Assembly: GCF_947487305.1 (NCBI RefSeq)
Contig: NZ_CANKWH010000008.1
Span: 62,001 to 126,000, forward strand
Length of the DNA stretch: 64,000 nt
Direction: 5' to 3'
From: an uncultured Paracoccus sp.
Lineage (GTDB): Bacteria > Pseudomonadota > Alphaproteobacteria > Rhodobacterales > Rhodobacteraceae
Shown here: positions 24,757-33,835 of the stretch, piece after piece
How positions within the stretch are numbered: the first letter of the stretch is position 1
Layout of the letters: every line of letters starts with the position of its first letter
The notes under the pieces: model-generated
Seen by the model: only the letters and a program-made list of their open reading frames with translations
Databases searched by the model: none
What the model was told of the DNA's origin: nothing
Translations under genes and position numbers: made by a program

Positions 24757-25920
24757 GTGCCGACCTACACCGTCAACCAGTTCTATCTGGGCCAATTTGC
24801 GGAAATGGACACCGTCGAGGCGACCAACTTACTGAACGCCAATTCGACGATCGAGAACCTTGCCGTTGCCAATCTCGGCGGTGGTCCGAACTGGGCCATC
24901 GGCTCGGTCTTTGGCGGTGACGCGCTGCAGATGACCACGATCACCCAGAACGACACCGTCCGCGATGGCGTGGCCTGGCGTCTGGAAGAGGATGATTACG
25001 CAAATCTCGGTCTCCCGGTGTTCCAGCGCGATGCCGACAGTTATACCTATGACATCGGCGCGGGGCCGGTGACGTCGGCCATCGATTCGGTCTCGGCCTG
25101 GAATGTCGAGATTCTGCTGGGCGATGGCACGACCGTGACCAAGAGCATCAGCATCGTCCAGCTGCAGAACGGCGCGATCTTCACCAACCCGGCCGACGCC
25201 TTCAACGGTCTGCGCATTCAGTCGTTCAAGATCGTCAGCCATACTTCCAGCGACTACTACGGCACGCCGAACAGCCGGACGATCACGGACGCCGAAATCG
25301 TCTGCTTCGCTGCGGGCACGCAGATCCTGACCGATCGCGGCGAGATGGCCATCGAGGACATTGCCATCGGTGACATGGTCCAGACGCTGGATCACGGGCT
25401 CCAGCCAGTGCGTTGGATCGGCTGCCGTCGGATGGACAGCATCGATCTGGCCGCAAATCCCAAGCTGAAGCCGATCCGCATCGCGGCCGGCTGTCTGGGC
25501 GGCGCCCTGCCGCATCGTGACCTGCTGGTCTCGCCGCAGCACCGCATCTTGGTCCGGTCGAAGATCGCGCAGCGCATGTTCGGCACGCAGGAGGTTCTGG
25601 GTGCGGCGAAGCAGTTCCTGCGGCTCGAGGGCTTCGACATCGTGCAGGATGTCGCGGCAGTGACCTACTATCACATGCTCTTCGACCAGCATGAAATTAT
25701 CTTCGCCGAAGGTGCGCCGAGCGAGAGCCTGTTCACCGGCCCGGTCGCACTCGACAGCGTCGGCGCCGAGGCGCGCGACGAGATCCTGGCGATCATGCCC
25801 GGGATCGCCGAAGCTGGCCGCGAGATCGAAGGCGCGCGGATGCTGCTTAGCGGACGACCGGCGCGCAAGCTGGCCAGCCGCCACCTGCAGAACCGGAGAT
25901 TGCTGCTGGCCGACGCCTGA
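24757..25920 (+). CDS. Hint-domain protein (Hint_2 family)
   Basis: The 387-residue protein starts MPTYTVNQFYLGQFAEMDT (GTG 24757, with GGGAGAGA upstream), followed by a beta-rich N-terminal domain of about 180 residues and a Hint module from IVCFAAGTQILTDRGEMAIEDIAIGDMVQTLDHGLQPVRWIG (Cys183) through LVSPQHRILV and YYHMLFDQHEIIFAEGAPSESLFTGP. Such proteins are abundant in Rhodobacterales; hedgehog/intein modules self-cleave at the Cys, but no C-terminal HN-C splice junction is present, so splicing is unlikely. The protein may be exported by a type I system and release its N-domain by thioester cleavage; this is inference. No signal peptide is seen. Confidence 0.85.
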   Translation: MPTYTVNQFYLGQFAEMDTVEATNLLNANSTIENLAVANLGGGPNWAIGSVFGGDALQMTTITQNDTVRDGVAWRLEEDDYANLGLPVFQRDADSYTYDIGAGPVTSAIDSVSAWNVEILLGDGTTVTKSISIVQLQNGAIFTNPADAFNGLRIQSFKIVSHTSSDYYGTPNSRTITDAEIVCFAAGTQILTDRGEMAIEDIAIGDMVQTLDHGLQPVRWIGCRRMDSIDLAANPKLKPIRIAAGCLGGALPHRDLLVSPQHRILVRSKIAQRMFGTQEVLGAAKQFLRLEGFDIVQDVAAVTYYHMLFDQHEIIFAEGAPSESLFTGPVALDSVGAEARDEILAIMPGIAEAGREIEGARMLLSGRPARKLASRHLQNRRLLLADA

Positions 25921-25950
25921 TCGCAGAGGTTGAACCGCCCGGCTGGCTGC

Positions 25951-25992
25951 CCCCGTCTCAGGCGGTGGCTTGCCAGCCGCCACGTGACGGGG
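25951..25992 (+). terminator. Structured hairpin between the Hint gene and nudC
   Basis: An outer stem CCCCGTC (25951-25957) / GACGGGG (25986-25992) encloses an inner stem GGCGG-T-GGC / GCC-A-GCCGCC. There is no T run, so it may be a weak terminator or an mRNA structure just ahead of the nudC start. Confidence 0.4.
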
Positions 25993-26004
25993 CAGGTTGC
26001 CGCC

Positions 26005-26970
26005 ATGATCCCCGAATCCGATGTCACCTTCGCTGGCAGCTTTCTCGACCGTGCCGATCGGCTGCGCAGTGATGCCGCCTGGCAGGAACAGCAGCTCGCC
26101 GATCCCGCCAGCCGCGTTTCCCCGTTCTGGCGGGGCAAGCCGCTGTTCGACCTGATGCCCGAGGGCCCGCGCCTCGCCTGGCTGTCGGCCACCGATCCAC
26201 TGATCGTGGACGGCCCCGAGTCGGTCGTGTTCATGGGCCTCGACGAGGCCGGCACGGCCCATTTCGCCGCCGATGTGTCCTATATCGCCCCGCCCGACGT
26301 GGCTCCGGCCGAATTCGTGGATCGCCGCACGCTGGACCTGTCCGAGACCCGCAAGTTCATCGACCTGCGCGCGATCATGGGCGAGATCGATCATCGCGAT
26401 GCCGGCATCGCGGCGGCGGCCAAGGGCATTTTCGAATGGCGGCTGACCCATGGCTTTTGCGCCAATTGCGGCAAACGGAACGTGGTCAGCCATGCCGGCT
26501 GGCGGTTTGATTGCCCCGGCTGCGGGCGGCAGCATTTCCCGCGCACCGACCCGGTGGTCATCATGCTGATCCTCGATGGCGACCGGGTGCTGCTGGGACG
26601 GCAATCGAACTGGGACCCGCGCATGTATTCGCTGCTCGCGGGCTTCATGGAGCCGGGCGAGACCGTCGAGGAGGCCGTGCGACGCGAGGTGATGGAAGAG
26701 GCGGGGATAACCGTGGGCGAGGTGCGCTATGTCACCTCGCAGCCCTGGCCGTTTCCGGCCTCGCTGATGATCGGCTGCGCCGGGCGGGCCGAGACGACCC
26801 GGATCGTCATGGACCCAAACGAGCTTGAGGACGCGCTCTGGGCCAGCAAGGCCGAGATCGCCGAGGCGCTGGAGGGCCGGCACGAGAAGATTGCCCCGGC
26901 ACGCAAGGGGGCGGTGGCGCAGGTGATCCTGCGGGCTTGGGTGAACGGGCAGGTGACGGGTTTCAACTGA
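26005..26970 (+). CDS. nudC: NADH pyrophosphatase NudC
   Basis: The 321-residue enzyme has an N-terminal NUDIX-like domain, a four-cysteine zinc ribbon (FCANCGKRN Cys152/155, FDCPGCGRQHFPRTDP Cys170/173) and the Nudix box GFMEPGETVEEAVRREVMEEAGI, followed by the NudC-specific SQPWPFPASLMIG. It hydrolyses NAD(H) to NMN(H) and AMP and can remove NAD caps from RNA. CAGG lies at a fair distance before ATG 26005. It converges on ynfA with 3 bp between stops. Confidence 0.93.
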   Translation: MIPESDVTFAGSFLDRADRLRSDAAWQEQQLADPASRVSPFWRGKPLFDLMPEGPRLAWLSATDPLIVDGPESVVFMGLDEAGTAHFAADVSYIAPPDVAPAEFVDRRTLDLSETRKFIDLRAIMGEIDHRDAGIAAAAKGIFEWRLTHGFCANCGKRNVVSHAGWRFDCPGCGRQHFPRTDPVVIMLILDGDRVLLGRQSNWDPRMYSLLAGFMEPGETVEEAVRREVMEEAGITVGEVRYVTSQPWPFPASLMIGCAGRAETTRIVMDPNELEDALWASKAEIAEALEGRHEKIAPARKGAVAQVILRAWVNGQVTGFN

Positions 26971-26973
26971 GGC

Positions 26974-27303
26974 TCAGGCGTCGCGCGGCCCGAAGAGGAT
27001 GATCCCCGCCGCCATTACCGCCAAGGCTCCGCCGATCAGGTCGAAGCGGTCGGGGCGCTGACCCTCGACCATCCAGCCCCAAAGCAGCGCCGACAGGATA
27101 TAGACCCCGCCATAGGCAGCATAGGCGCGACCGGCAAAGGCGGCGGGCGCCAGCGTCAGCAGCCAGGCGAAAGCGATCAGCGCGGCGGCGCCGGGCAGCA
27201 GCCAGAGCGGGCTGGCCGACTGGCGCAGCACCGCCCAGAGGGCGAAGCAGCCGGTGATCTCCATCAGGGCAGCGGCGAGAAACAGGACAAGCGCGTTCAG
27301 CAT
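26974..27303 (-). CDS. YnfA family small membrane protein (UPF0060)
   Basis: The 109-residue protein has four hydrophobic helices and the family segments [58 protein letters not shown]0060 proteins resemble small multidrug resistance (EmrE-like) transporters and sit in the inner membrane; the substrate here is unknown. The start ATG 27303 has only a weak Shine-Dalgarno. Transcribed downstream of gcrA, but a strong terminator lies between them. Confidence 0.9.
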   Translation of the reverse strand: MLNALVLFLAAALMEITGCFALWAVLRQSASPLWLLPGAAALIAFAWLLTLAPAAFAGRAYAAYGGVYILSALLWGWMVEGQRPDRFDLIGGALAVMAAGIILFGPRDA

Positions 27304-27354
27304 GGGCGCCAGCCTAGCAGGTTTGCGGGGGTAGGGAAGGCCGCACCACAGACG

Positions 27355-27378
27355 AAAAAAGGCCGCCCGAAGGCGGCC
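27355..27378 (-). terminator. Terminator of gcrA
   Basis: On the minus strand GGCCGCC-TTCG-GGCGGCC is followed by six T residues. The same 18-nt core occurs in the pckA terminator. Confidence 0.85.
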
Positions 27379-27399
27379 CCGATTTCGCATTCTGAACGC

Positions 27400-28023
27400 T
27401 TACCGCCGACGATCGCGGCGCGAGCTCATCGGCTGGAAGGCAACGCCCACATGCGCCTCGCAATAGGGTTTGCCGGGCTGCCTGGGCAGGCCGCAGAACC
27501 AGAATTTCTCGGTCGCCGGGTCGCCGATCGGCCATTTGCAGGTGCGCTCGGTCAGTTCCATCAGGCTCAGCTTGCGGGCCTTCTTCTCGACCTCGCGGAC
27601 CGAGGCCAGCGCCTCGGGGCTGATCTCGTTGGCCGAGGGCTGCGGCGGCAGCGGCTGGCCGGCGGGCACGATCATGCGGCGATTGGCCGGGTTGAAGGCC
27701 GGCTGGGTCGAGGGTTCGGCCTCGTCGTCCTCGGGCTCGGCGGCTTCGGGTTCCTCAACCTTCTCGGGCTTGGCGTCGACCTTGACCTCGGGCTTCTTGG
27801 CAGGCTTCTTCGCCGGCTCGGGCGCGGGCGCCTCGGCCACCGGGGCGGCAGCGGGCTTGCCGGCCTCGGCCTCGTCATTGCGGTTCGACAGGCCAAGGCG
27901 ATGCACCTTGCCGATCACCGCGTTGCGGGTGACGCCGCCCAGTTCCTTCGCGATGGCGCTGGCTGACTGGCCCTCGCTCCACATGCGCTTCAGCGTCTCG
28001 ACGCGCTCATCCGTCCAGGACAT
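27400..28023 (-). CDS. gcrA: GcrA cell cycle regulator
   Basis: The 207-residue protein begins with the diagnostic MSWTDERVETLKRMWSEGQSASAIAKELGGVTRNAVIGKVHRLGL DNA-binding helix-turn-helix, has a long Ala/Pro/Glu/Lys-rich linker (about residues 50-125), and ends in a conserved C-terminal block: RKLSLMELTERTCKWPIGDP, FWFCGLPRQPGKPYCEAH. GcrA binds sigma-70 and acts at promoters methylated by CcrM in Caulobacter. It is specific to Alphaproteobacteria, which supports the taxonomic call. GGAAAGG precedes ATG 28023. The divergent ABC-2 permease gene starts about 115 bp away. Confidence 0.95.
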   Translation of the reverse strand: MSWTDERVETLKRMWSEGQSASAIAKELGGVTRNAVIGKVHRLGLSNRNDEAEAGKPAAAPVAEAPAPEPAKKPAKKPEVKVDAKPEKVEEPEAAEPEDDEAEPSTQPAFNPANRRMIVPAGQPLPPQPSANEISPEALASVREVEKKARKLSLMELTERTCKWPIGDPATEKFWFCGLPRQPGKPYCEAHVGVAFQPMSSRRDRRR

Positions 28024-28137
28024 GATTGCCTTTCCGGCAGGGCGTATCCCCGCCACATCTTGAAACCCGTGATTGACCCCGCCAGAAACGGGATGCCGAG
28101 AGATATCCCCGCAAGGCGGGAAATTCAAGGACGGGAA

Positions 28138-28956
28138 ATGGCCGATCACATGACAAACGCCGCGAAAACACTGGGCGTGCGCCGCTTTGGCCGGGTCAAC
28201 TGGCTGGGGATGCGGACACTGGCCCGGCGCGAGATCATGCGCTTCATGGCGGTCTGGCAGCAGACCGTCTTCGCGCCGCTGATGACCGCTGGCCTCTTCG
28301 TCACAGTCTTTGCCCTCGCCATGGGGCGCGAGGGGCAGGTGGTGATGGGGGTGCCCTACCTGGCCTTCATCGGGCCGGGCATCCTGATGATGACGGTGAT
28401 CCAGAACGCGTTCGCCAATACCTCCTCGTCGATCATCTCGGCGAAGATGCAGGGAAATATCGTCGATACGCTGATGCCGCCGCTGTCGGCGGGCGAGTTG
28501 CTGGCGGGCTATCTGGCCGGGTCGGTGGCGCGGGCCGGGCTGGTCGCTGTGGTCATCGCCACAGGCATGGCGCTGGTCATCGGGCAGGGCGTGGCGCATC
28601 CGCTCTGGGCGCTTTCCTTCATCCTTCTGGGCGCGCTCTTGATGGGGGGCCTCGGCATCCTTGCCGCGATCATGGCGCAGAAATTCGACCAGATGGCGGC
28701 GATCAACAATTTCATCGTGACGCCGCTCAGCTTTCTGTCGGGCACCTTCTACTCGGTCGAGCAGCTGCCCGAGCCGTTCCGCACCCTGTCGCACTGGAAC
28801 CCGATCTTCTACCTGATCGACGGCGCGCGCTACGGCTTTGCCGGGGTCAGCGATGCGCCGCCAATGCTGGGGCTGATGGTCTGCGTGCCGGTCGTGGCGC
28901 TGGTTCTATTCAACGGCTGGCGCTGGCTGAAAACCGGATACCGGATGAAACCGTGA
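28138..28956 (+). CDS. ABC-2 type permease without ATPase neighbour
   Basis: This 272-residue membrane protein has a cytoplasmic N-terminus (MADHMTNAAKTLGVRRFGRVNWLGMRTLARREIMRF), about six hydrophobic helices, and the ABC-2 signatures YLAFIGPGILMMTVIQNAFANTSSSI and TPLSFLSGTFYSVEQLPEPFRTLSHWNPIFYLIDGARYGF. It needs an ATPase to act as an exporter, but none lies on either side (gcrA, argD); it may use the ATPase encoded elsewhere, for example a DrrA-type one. AAGGA is ahead of ATG 28138. Substrate unknown. Confidence 0.85.
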   Translation: MADHMTNAAKTLGVRRFGRVNWLGMRTLARREIMRFMAVWQQTVFAPLMTAGLFVTVFALAMGREGQVVMGVPYLAFIGPGILMMTVIQNAFANTSSSIISAKMQGNIVDTLMPPLSAGELLAGYLAGSVARAGLVAVVIATGMALVIGQGVAHPLWALSFILLGALLMGGLGILAAIMAQKFDQMAAINNFIVTPLSFLSGTFYSVEQLPEPFRTLSHWNPIFYLIDGARYGFAGVSDAPPMLGLMVCVPVVALVLFNGWRWLKTGYRMKP

Positions 28957-29092
28957 TTGCGCGAGCGCGGATTAGCCGCTATGGCGGATGCCATGATCAC
29001 CCGGACCGCCAGCTTCGCCCGTCCCCGACGTTGATTTTCAACGTCCGATCCTGCCTGCCTTACACATCCCTGTACTGTTGAAGGAATCTGCC

Positions 29093-30268
29093 ATGATTTC
29101 GCATGTCTTGCCGACCTATAACCGTGCACCCGTCGCCTTTGAACGCGGCGAGGGCAGCTGGGCCATTGCCACGGACGGGACGCGATATCTGGACCTTGGC
29201 GCGGGCATCGCGGTCAATGTGCTGGGCCACGCCAGTCCTGACCTGGTCGCCACGCTGACCGAGCAGGCCGGGCGGATCTGGCATGTCTCGAACCTCTATC
29301 GCATCCCCGAGCAGGAGCGGCTGGCCGATCTTCTGGTCGAGAACACCTTTGCCGATACCGTCTTCTTCACCAATTCCGGCACCGAGGCCGCCGAACTGGC
29401 GATCAAGATGGCGCGGAAATACTGGGACAGCGAGGGCGACCCCGAGCGGGTCGAGATCCTGACCTTCGACGGCGCGTTCCATGGCCGCTCGACCGGCGCC
29501 ATTGCCGCCGCCGGGTCCGAGAAGATGGTCAAGGGCTTCGGCCCGCTGATGCCGGGCTTCCGGCAGCTTCCCTTCGGCGACATGGCGGCGCTGCGCGCGG
29601 CGATCAGCGACACGACCTGCGCGGTGATGATCGAACCGATCCAGGGCGAGGGCGGCATCCGCACACTGGCCGACGACGACCTGCGCGAGATCCGCGCGCT
29701 CTGCGACAAGACCGGCACGCTCTTGATCCTCGACGAGGTGCAATCGGGCATGGGCCGCACAGGGCGTCTGTTCGCGCATGAGTTCGCCGGCGTTGCCCCC
29801 GATATCATGATGGTCGCCAAGGGTATCGGCGGCGGCTTCCCCCTCGGTGCCGTGCTGGCAACCGAGAAGGCGGCGGCGGGCATGGTCGCGGGCACGCATG
29901 GCTCGACCTATGGCGGCAATCCGTTGGGTTGCGCGGTCGGCGCGAAAGTCATGGAGATCGTCGCCAATCCGGCCTTTTTGGCCGAGGTCGGGCGCAAGGC
30001 GGGTCTGTTCCGGCAGAAGCTCGAAGGGCTGGTCGCCGCTCATCCCGAAGTGTTCGAGGCGGTGCGCGGGCAGGGGCTGATGCTGGGGCTGAAATGCAAG
30101 GTCGCGCCGGGTGATCTGGTCAAGGCCGGCTATGACCAGCACATCCTGACCGTCGCTGCCGCAGACAATACGCTGAGGCTCTTGCCGCCGCTGAACATTT
30201 CGGACGAGGATATCGCCGAGGCGGTGGTGCGGCTGGATAAGTCCGCCAGCGCCGTCGAACAGGGATAG
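29093..30268 (+). CDS. argD: Acetylornithine aminotransferase
   Basis: The 391-residue class III PLP aminotransferase has ArgD features: a short N-terminus ([21 protein letters not shown]), [79 protein letters not shown], and the PLP lysine in [15 protein letters not shown] (Lys243). It transaminates N-acetylglutamate semialdehyde in arginine synthesis and may also act as succinyldiaminopimelate aminotransferase. GAAGGA precedes ATG 29093. The nitrile hydratase genes follow after 4 bp, and argF comes after them. Confidence 0.93.
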   Translation: MISHVLPTYNRAPVAFERGEGSWAIATDGTRYLDLGAGIAVNVLGHASPDLVATLTEQAGRIWHVSNLYRIPEQERLADLLVENTFADTVFFTNSGTEAAELAIKMARKYWDSEGDPERVEILTFDGAFHGRSTGAIAAAGSEKMVKGFGPLMPGFRQLPFGDMAALRAAISDTTCAVMIEPIQGEGGIRTLADDDLREIRALCDKTGTLLILDEVQSGMGRTGRLFAHEFAGVAPDIMMVAKGIGGGFPLGAVLATEKAAAGMVAGTHGSTYGGNPLGCAVGAKVMEIVANPAFLAEVGRKAGLFRQKLEGLVAAHPEVFEAVRGQGLMLGLKCKVAPGDLVKAGYDQHILTVAAADNTLRLLPPLNISDEDIAEAVVRLDKSASAVEQG

Positions 30269-30272
30269 CATC

Positions 30273-30911
30273 ATGCACGACCACGCCGATCATCACCACG
30301 GGCAGGGCCACGACCATGGCAGCGAACTGGACGAGATGACGGCGCGGGTGCGCGCGCTGGAGACGATTCTGACCCGGAAGGGGTTGATCGACCCGGCGGC
30401 AGTCGACCGGATCATCGATACCTATCAGAACAGGGTCGGCCCCCGGAACGGGGCCGCCGTCGTCGCCCGCGCCTGGACCGATCCTGGTTTCGCCGAACGG
30501 CTGCGCGCGGATGCCACGGCCGCCATCGCCGAACTGGGCTTCACCGGTCGGCAAGGCGAGCATATGCAGGCGCTGTTCAATGCGCCTGATACGCATCACA
30601 TGGTCGTCTGCACGCTCTGCTCCTGCTATCCGTGGTCGGTGCTGGGTCTGCCGCCGGTCTGGTACAAATCCCCCGCCTATCGGTCCCGCGCGGTGCGCGA
30701 ACCGCGCGCGGTTCTGGCCGAGTTCGGGGTGTCCCTGCCGCCCGAGACGCAGGTGCAGGTCTGGGATTCGACCGCCGAACTACGCTATCTGGTCATCCCG
30801 CAACGCCCCGAGGGGACCGAGGGCTGGGAGGCAGAGCGGCTGGCGGAACTGGTCACACGCGATTCCATGATCGGTACCGGGTTTGCGTTGTCGCCCGGTA
30901 ACGCGTCATGA
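30273..30911 (+). CDS. nthA: Nitrile hydratase alpha subunit, cobalt type
   Basis: The 212-residue subunit has a natural histidine-rich N-terminus (seven His in the first 15 residues) and the metal-binding claw [11 protein letters not shown] (Cys113, 116, 118). The threonine in C-T-L-C-S-C indicates the cobalt type; iron enzymes have serine there. Cysteines 116 and 118 would be oxidised to sulfinic and sulfenic acids. The downstream [23 protein letters not shown] matches the family. It hydrates nitriles to amides together with the beta subunit. The ATG is 4 bp after the argD stop, and the beta gene overlaps by 4 bp. No amidase gene is near. Confidence 0.93.
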   Translation: MHDHADHHHGQGHDHGSELDEMTARVRALETILTRKGLIDPAAVDRIIDTYQNRVGPRNGAAVVARAWTDPGFAERLRADATAAIAELGFTGRQGEHMQALFNAPDTHHMVVCTLCSCYPWSVLGLPPVWYKSPAYRSRAVREPRAVLAEFGVSLPPETQVQVWDSTAELRYLVIPQRPEGTEGWEAERLAELVTRDSMIGTGFALSPGNAS

Positions 30912-31564
30912 ACGGCCCGCATGATCTGGGCGGGATGATGGGGCATGGCTTGATCGCGCCCGAGGTTGACGAACCCCTGTTCCACGCAGACTGGGAGGCG
31001 CGCGCTCTCGGCGTGACGCTGGCCTGCGGCGCCTTGGGTCACTGGAACATCGACGAAAGCCGCCATGCCCGCGAGAGCCTGCCCTGGCCGATCTATCTCG
31101 ACACCTCTTATTACGAGATCTGGACCCGCGCGCTGGAAACCCTGTTGACCCGCCACGGGCTGGTCAGCGCGGATGAACTGGCGGCAGGCGAGGCCGCCAC
31201 CGCGACCGCCCATCCCCGCCGCCTTGCCGCTTCAGCGGTTGATGCCGTGCTGGCGCGCGGTGGCCCGACCGATCGCCCAGTAAACGCCGCGCCGCGCTTT
31301 GCCATTGGCGACCTCGTGCGGACGCTGAACCTGCAACCCAAGGGCCATACCCGTCTGCCGGGCTATGTCCGGGGGCATGTGGGCACGATCATCGCCGCGC
31401 ATGGCGGTTTCATCCTGCCCGACAGCAATGCCCATGGCCGGGGCGAGGCGCCCGAGCATCTTTATACCCTGCGCTTCGATGGGGCCGATCTCTGGGGTGC
31501 CGAGGCCGAGCCGTGCAGCGCGGTGATGATCGATGCCTGGGAGAGCTACCTTGAACGCGCCTGA
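30908..31564 (+). CDS. nthB: Nitrile hydratase beta subunit
   Basis: The 218-residue subunit begins [19 protein letters not shown], the universal start of NHase beta chains, and ends with the SH3-like barrel domain [62 protein letters not shown], which packs against the alpha subunit. It overlaps nthA by 4 bp (ATGA) and the accessory gene by 14 bp, so the three are translated together. Length is normal for a cobalt-type beta subunit. Confidence 0.93.
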   Translation: MNGPHDLGGMMGHGLIAPEVDEPLFHADWEARALGVTLACGALGHWNIDESRHARESLPWPIYLDTSYYEIWTRALETLLTRHGLVSADELAAGEAATATAHPRRLAASAVDAVLARGGPTDRPVNAAPRFAIGDLVRTLNLQPKGHTRLPGYVRGHVGTIIAAHGGFILPDSNAHGRGEAPEHLYTLRFDGADLWGAEAEPCSAVMIDAWESYLERA

Positions 31565-31865
31565 GCAGCCCTTCGACGATCCCTGGCAGGCGCAGGTCTT
31601 TGCGCTGACCGTGGCGCTGAACGAGGCCGGCTGGCTCGACTGGCCCGATTGGGCCGAGGCCTTTGGCGCGGCGCGGGCGGGCGAGGGGGAGTATTTCACC
31701 GACTGGCTCGAGACGCTGCAGCGCCTGCTGGCCGAGCGCGGGGTGGCGGATGCCGGCACCATCGCCGCGCTGGCCGCATCCTGGCAGCGCGCCGCCCGCG
31801 CCACCCCGCATGGCCAGCCCATCGATCTTGACAACGACCCGCATCGCGACACGCGGCTGCGATGA
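31551..31865 (+). CDS. Nitrile hydratase accessory (cobalt activator) protein
   Basis: The 104-residue protein has [38 protein letters not shown] and [18 protein letters not shown], resembling the N-terminal part of NHase beta chains and the P14K/NhlE-type activators that exchange metal into the alpha subunit as a self-subunit-swapping chaperone. I choose TTG 31551 ([10 protein letters not shown]) because GGGAGAG stands 6 nt ahead; ATG 31533 would add six residues. It overlaps the nthB end. No separate cobalt permease gene is adjacent. Confidence 0.85.
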   Translation: MNAPEQPFDDPWQAQVFALTVALNEAGWLDWPDWAEAFGAARAGEGEYFTDWLETLQRLLAERGVADAGTIAALAASWQRAARATPHGQPIDLDNDPHRDTRLR

Positions 31866-31882
31866 GGCTTTCAGCTTGGTGA

Positions 31883-31932
31883 AAATATCCCGGGGAGTCG
31901 CGCCAAAGGCGCGACGGGGCAGCGCCCCCTTG
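31883..31932. repeat. Multi-hairpin extragenic repeat element, copy B
   Basis: AAATATCCCGGGG (31883-31895) is followed by GTCGCGCC-AAA-GGCGCGAC (31897-31915) and GGGGC-AGC-GCCCC (31916-31928). It shares the AAATATCCC...GGGG start and the following palindromes with copy A at 21512-21613. It sits between the nitrile hydratase cassette and argF. Confidence 0.6.
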
Positions 31933-31983
31933 ACCCCGCAGCCCAAGATCGGCTTGCTGGCCGAAACGACGAAAGCCTATGTG

Positions 31984-32910
31984 ATGAACCACTTCCTCGA
32001 TATCCATAAGACCGACCCTGCCGCGCTGCGGGGGATCATCGACACCGCCCGCGCCATGAAACTCGCGCGCAATGGTTTGCCCAAGGGCACGCCCGACGAT
32101 GATCAGCCGCTGGCCGGGCGCATGGTGGCGCTGATCTTCGAGAAGCCCTCGACCCGCACCCGTGTCAGCTTTGACGTGGGCGTGCGGCAACTGGGCGGGC
32201 AGACCATGGTGCTTTCGGGCTCGGAAATGCAGCTGGGTCATGGCGAGACGATTGCCGACACCGCGCGAGTGCTGTCGCGCTATGTCGACCTGATCATGAT
32301 CCGCACTTTCGAGGAACAGACGCTCTTGGACATGGCCGAATACGCCACAGTGCCGGTCATCAACGGGCTGACCAACCGCACCCATCCCTGCCAGATCATG
32401 GCCGATGTGATGACATTCGAGGAACATCGCGGCCCGATCGCCGACAAGAAGGTGGTCTGGTCGGGCGATGGCAACAATGTCTTCGCCAGCTTCGCCCATG
32501 CGGCCGGGCAGTTCGGCTTCGACCTGACCTTTACCGGCCCCGAGACGCTGGACCCGGAAAAGACCTGGCTCGACTATGCCGCCGGCAAGGGCCGCCCGAT
32601 CACCATCGAGCGCGATCCGGCCAAGGCCGTCGCGGGCGCCGATCTGGTTGTCACCGATACATGGGTCTCGATGCATGACCCGCAATCGGCGCGCGAGCGG
32701 CGGCACAACCAGCTGCGCGGCTATCAGGTGAACGAGGCGCTGATGGAACTGGCCCGGCCCGACGCGCTGTTCATGCATTGCCTGCCCGCCCATCGCGATG
32801 ATGAGGCGACCAGCGCGGTGATGGATGGTCCCCATTCGGTGATCTTCGACGAGGCCGAGAACCGGCTGCACGCACAAAAGGCGATCATGCGCTATTGCCT
32901 CGGCTTGTGA
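31984..32910 (+). CDS. argF: Ornithine carbamoyltransferase
   Basis: The 308-residue enzyme has the carbamoyl-phosphate loop [61 protein letters not shown], the ornithine-binding DTWVSMHD, and [18 protein letters not shown]. It makes citrulline from ornithine and carbamoyl phosphate. No strong Shine-Dalgarno is visible at ATG 31984; GTG 31981 is an alternative. In many alphaproteobacteria argF directly follows argD; here a nitrile hydratase cassette and a repeat element are in between. The next gene starts within its stop codon. Confidence 0.94.
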   Translation: MNHFLDIHKTDPAALRGIIDTARAMKLARNGLPKGTPDDDQPLAGRMVALIFEKPSTRTRVSFDVGVRQLGGQTMVLSGSEMQLGHGETIADTARVLSRYVDLIMIRTFEEQTLLDMAEYATVPVINGLTNRTHPCQIMADVMTFEEHRGPIADKKVVWSGDGNNVFASFAHAAGQFGFDLTFTGPETLDPEKTWLDYAAGKGRPITIERDPAKAVAGADLVVTDTWVSMHDPQSARERRHNQLRGYQVNEALMELARPDALFMHCLPAHRDDEATSAVMDGPHSVIFDEAENRLHAQKAIMRYCLGL

Positions 32911-33725
32911 GGGGCGGCTTTGCGCCCTTCCTTGCAGCGTGGCAGCTGACCCCGGACGGCGATCCGATCCGCACCCTGAATGCCGAGCTGCTGCCAGTGC
33001 AGCGGGACGGTCAGCCGCTGATGCTGAAACTGCTGCACGCGTCCGAGGAGCGGCGGGGCGCGCGGCTGCTCGATTGGTGGGCGGGCGAGGGCGCCGCGCG
33101 CGTGATCGAGCGCCGCGACGAGGCTCTGCTTATGGAACGCGCGACCGGGCCGGCCTCGCTCTCTGACATGGCGCGGGAGGGGCGGGACAACGAGGCGACG
33201 CGTATCCTCTGCGTCACGGCTGCGCGCCTGCACGCGCCGCGATCCCGATCCCTACCCCCGCTGAAACCGCTGGCCGAACAGTTTCGCGAGCTTTGGCCGA
33301 TGGCGGTCGAGCGCGGCGGCATCCTTGCCCGCTCGGCTGAAGCTGCCGCCGCCCTGCTGGCCGATCCACAGGACCTGGTGCCGCTGCATGGCGATCTGCA
33401 CCACGACAACGTGCTGGATTTCGGGCCGCGCGGCTGGCTGGCGATCGATCCGCAGGGGCTGATCGGCGAGCGTGGGTTCGACTACGCCAATATCTTCACC
33501 AATCCCGACCTTTCGGACCCGACCCGACCTGTCGCCACCGTTCCGGGCGTGTTCGAGCGCCGGCTCGAAGTCGTCGTCTCCGCTTCGGGTCTGGATCGCT
33601 CGCGGTTGCTGCACTGGATCCTTGCGTGGTGTGGGCTGTCGGCCAGCTGGTTTCTGGAAGACGACGACCCGCTGGCCGCGATCGATCTGGCCATTGCCGA
33701 GAAGGCTGCGTCGCTGATCGGCTGA
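32907..33725 (+). CDS. APH(6)-like kinase (APH_6_hur family)
   Basis: The 272-residue protein has the kinase catalytic loop [38 protein letters not shown] (His161, Asp163, Asn168, metal Asp181) and the family-specific [36 protein letters not shown]. This family includes streptomycin 6-phosphotransferases and hydroxyurea-resistance kinases, but similar genes are common in environmental genomes and resistance cannot be assumed. GTG 32907 overlaps the argF stop (GTGA), implying coupling. Natural substrate unknown. Confidence 0.85.
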   Translation: MRGGFAPFLAAWQLTPDGDPIRTLNAELLPVQRDGQPLMLKLLHASEERRGARLLDWWAGEGAARVIERRDEALLMERATGPASLSDMAREGRDNEATRILCVTAARLHAPRSRSLPPLKPLAEQFRELWPMAVERGGILARSAEAAAALLADPQDLVPLHGDLHHDNVLDFGPRGWLAIDPQGLIGERGFDYANIFTNPDLSDPTRPVATVPGVFERRLEVVVSASGLDRSRLLHWILAWCGLSASWFLEDDDPLAAIDLAIAEKAASLIG

Positions 33726-33835
33726 AAAGCCGGATGTCACAAAGGCTTCACCGGCATGTCGCCTACCTGTCACCCCGCTGGCCTAACCCCGTCGCAGCCG
33801 CGCCACCCCCGGCGCGTGACGCACAGGAGCAGCCG

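Noticed and set aside
24757..25920. Intein
   Set aside because: The Hint domain lacks the C-terminal HN plus nucleophile splice junction and has no extein of a recognisable host protein after it.
32907..33725. Aminoglycoside phosphotransferase as an acquired resistance gene
   Set aside because: No mobile element or resistance island surrounds it, and it is translationally linked to argF. APH_6_hur members are widespread chromosomal genes, so resistance cannot be claimed.
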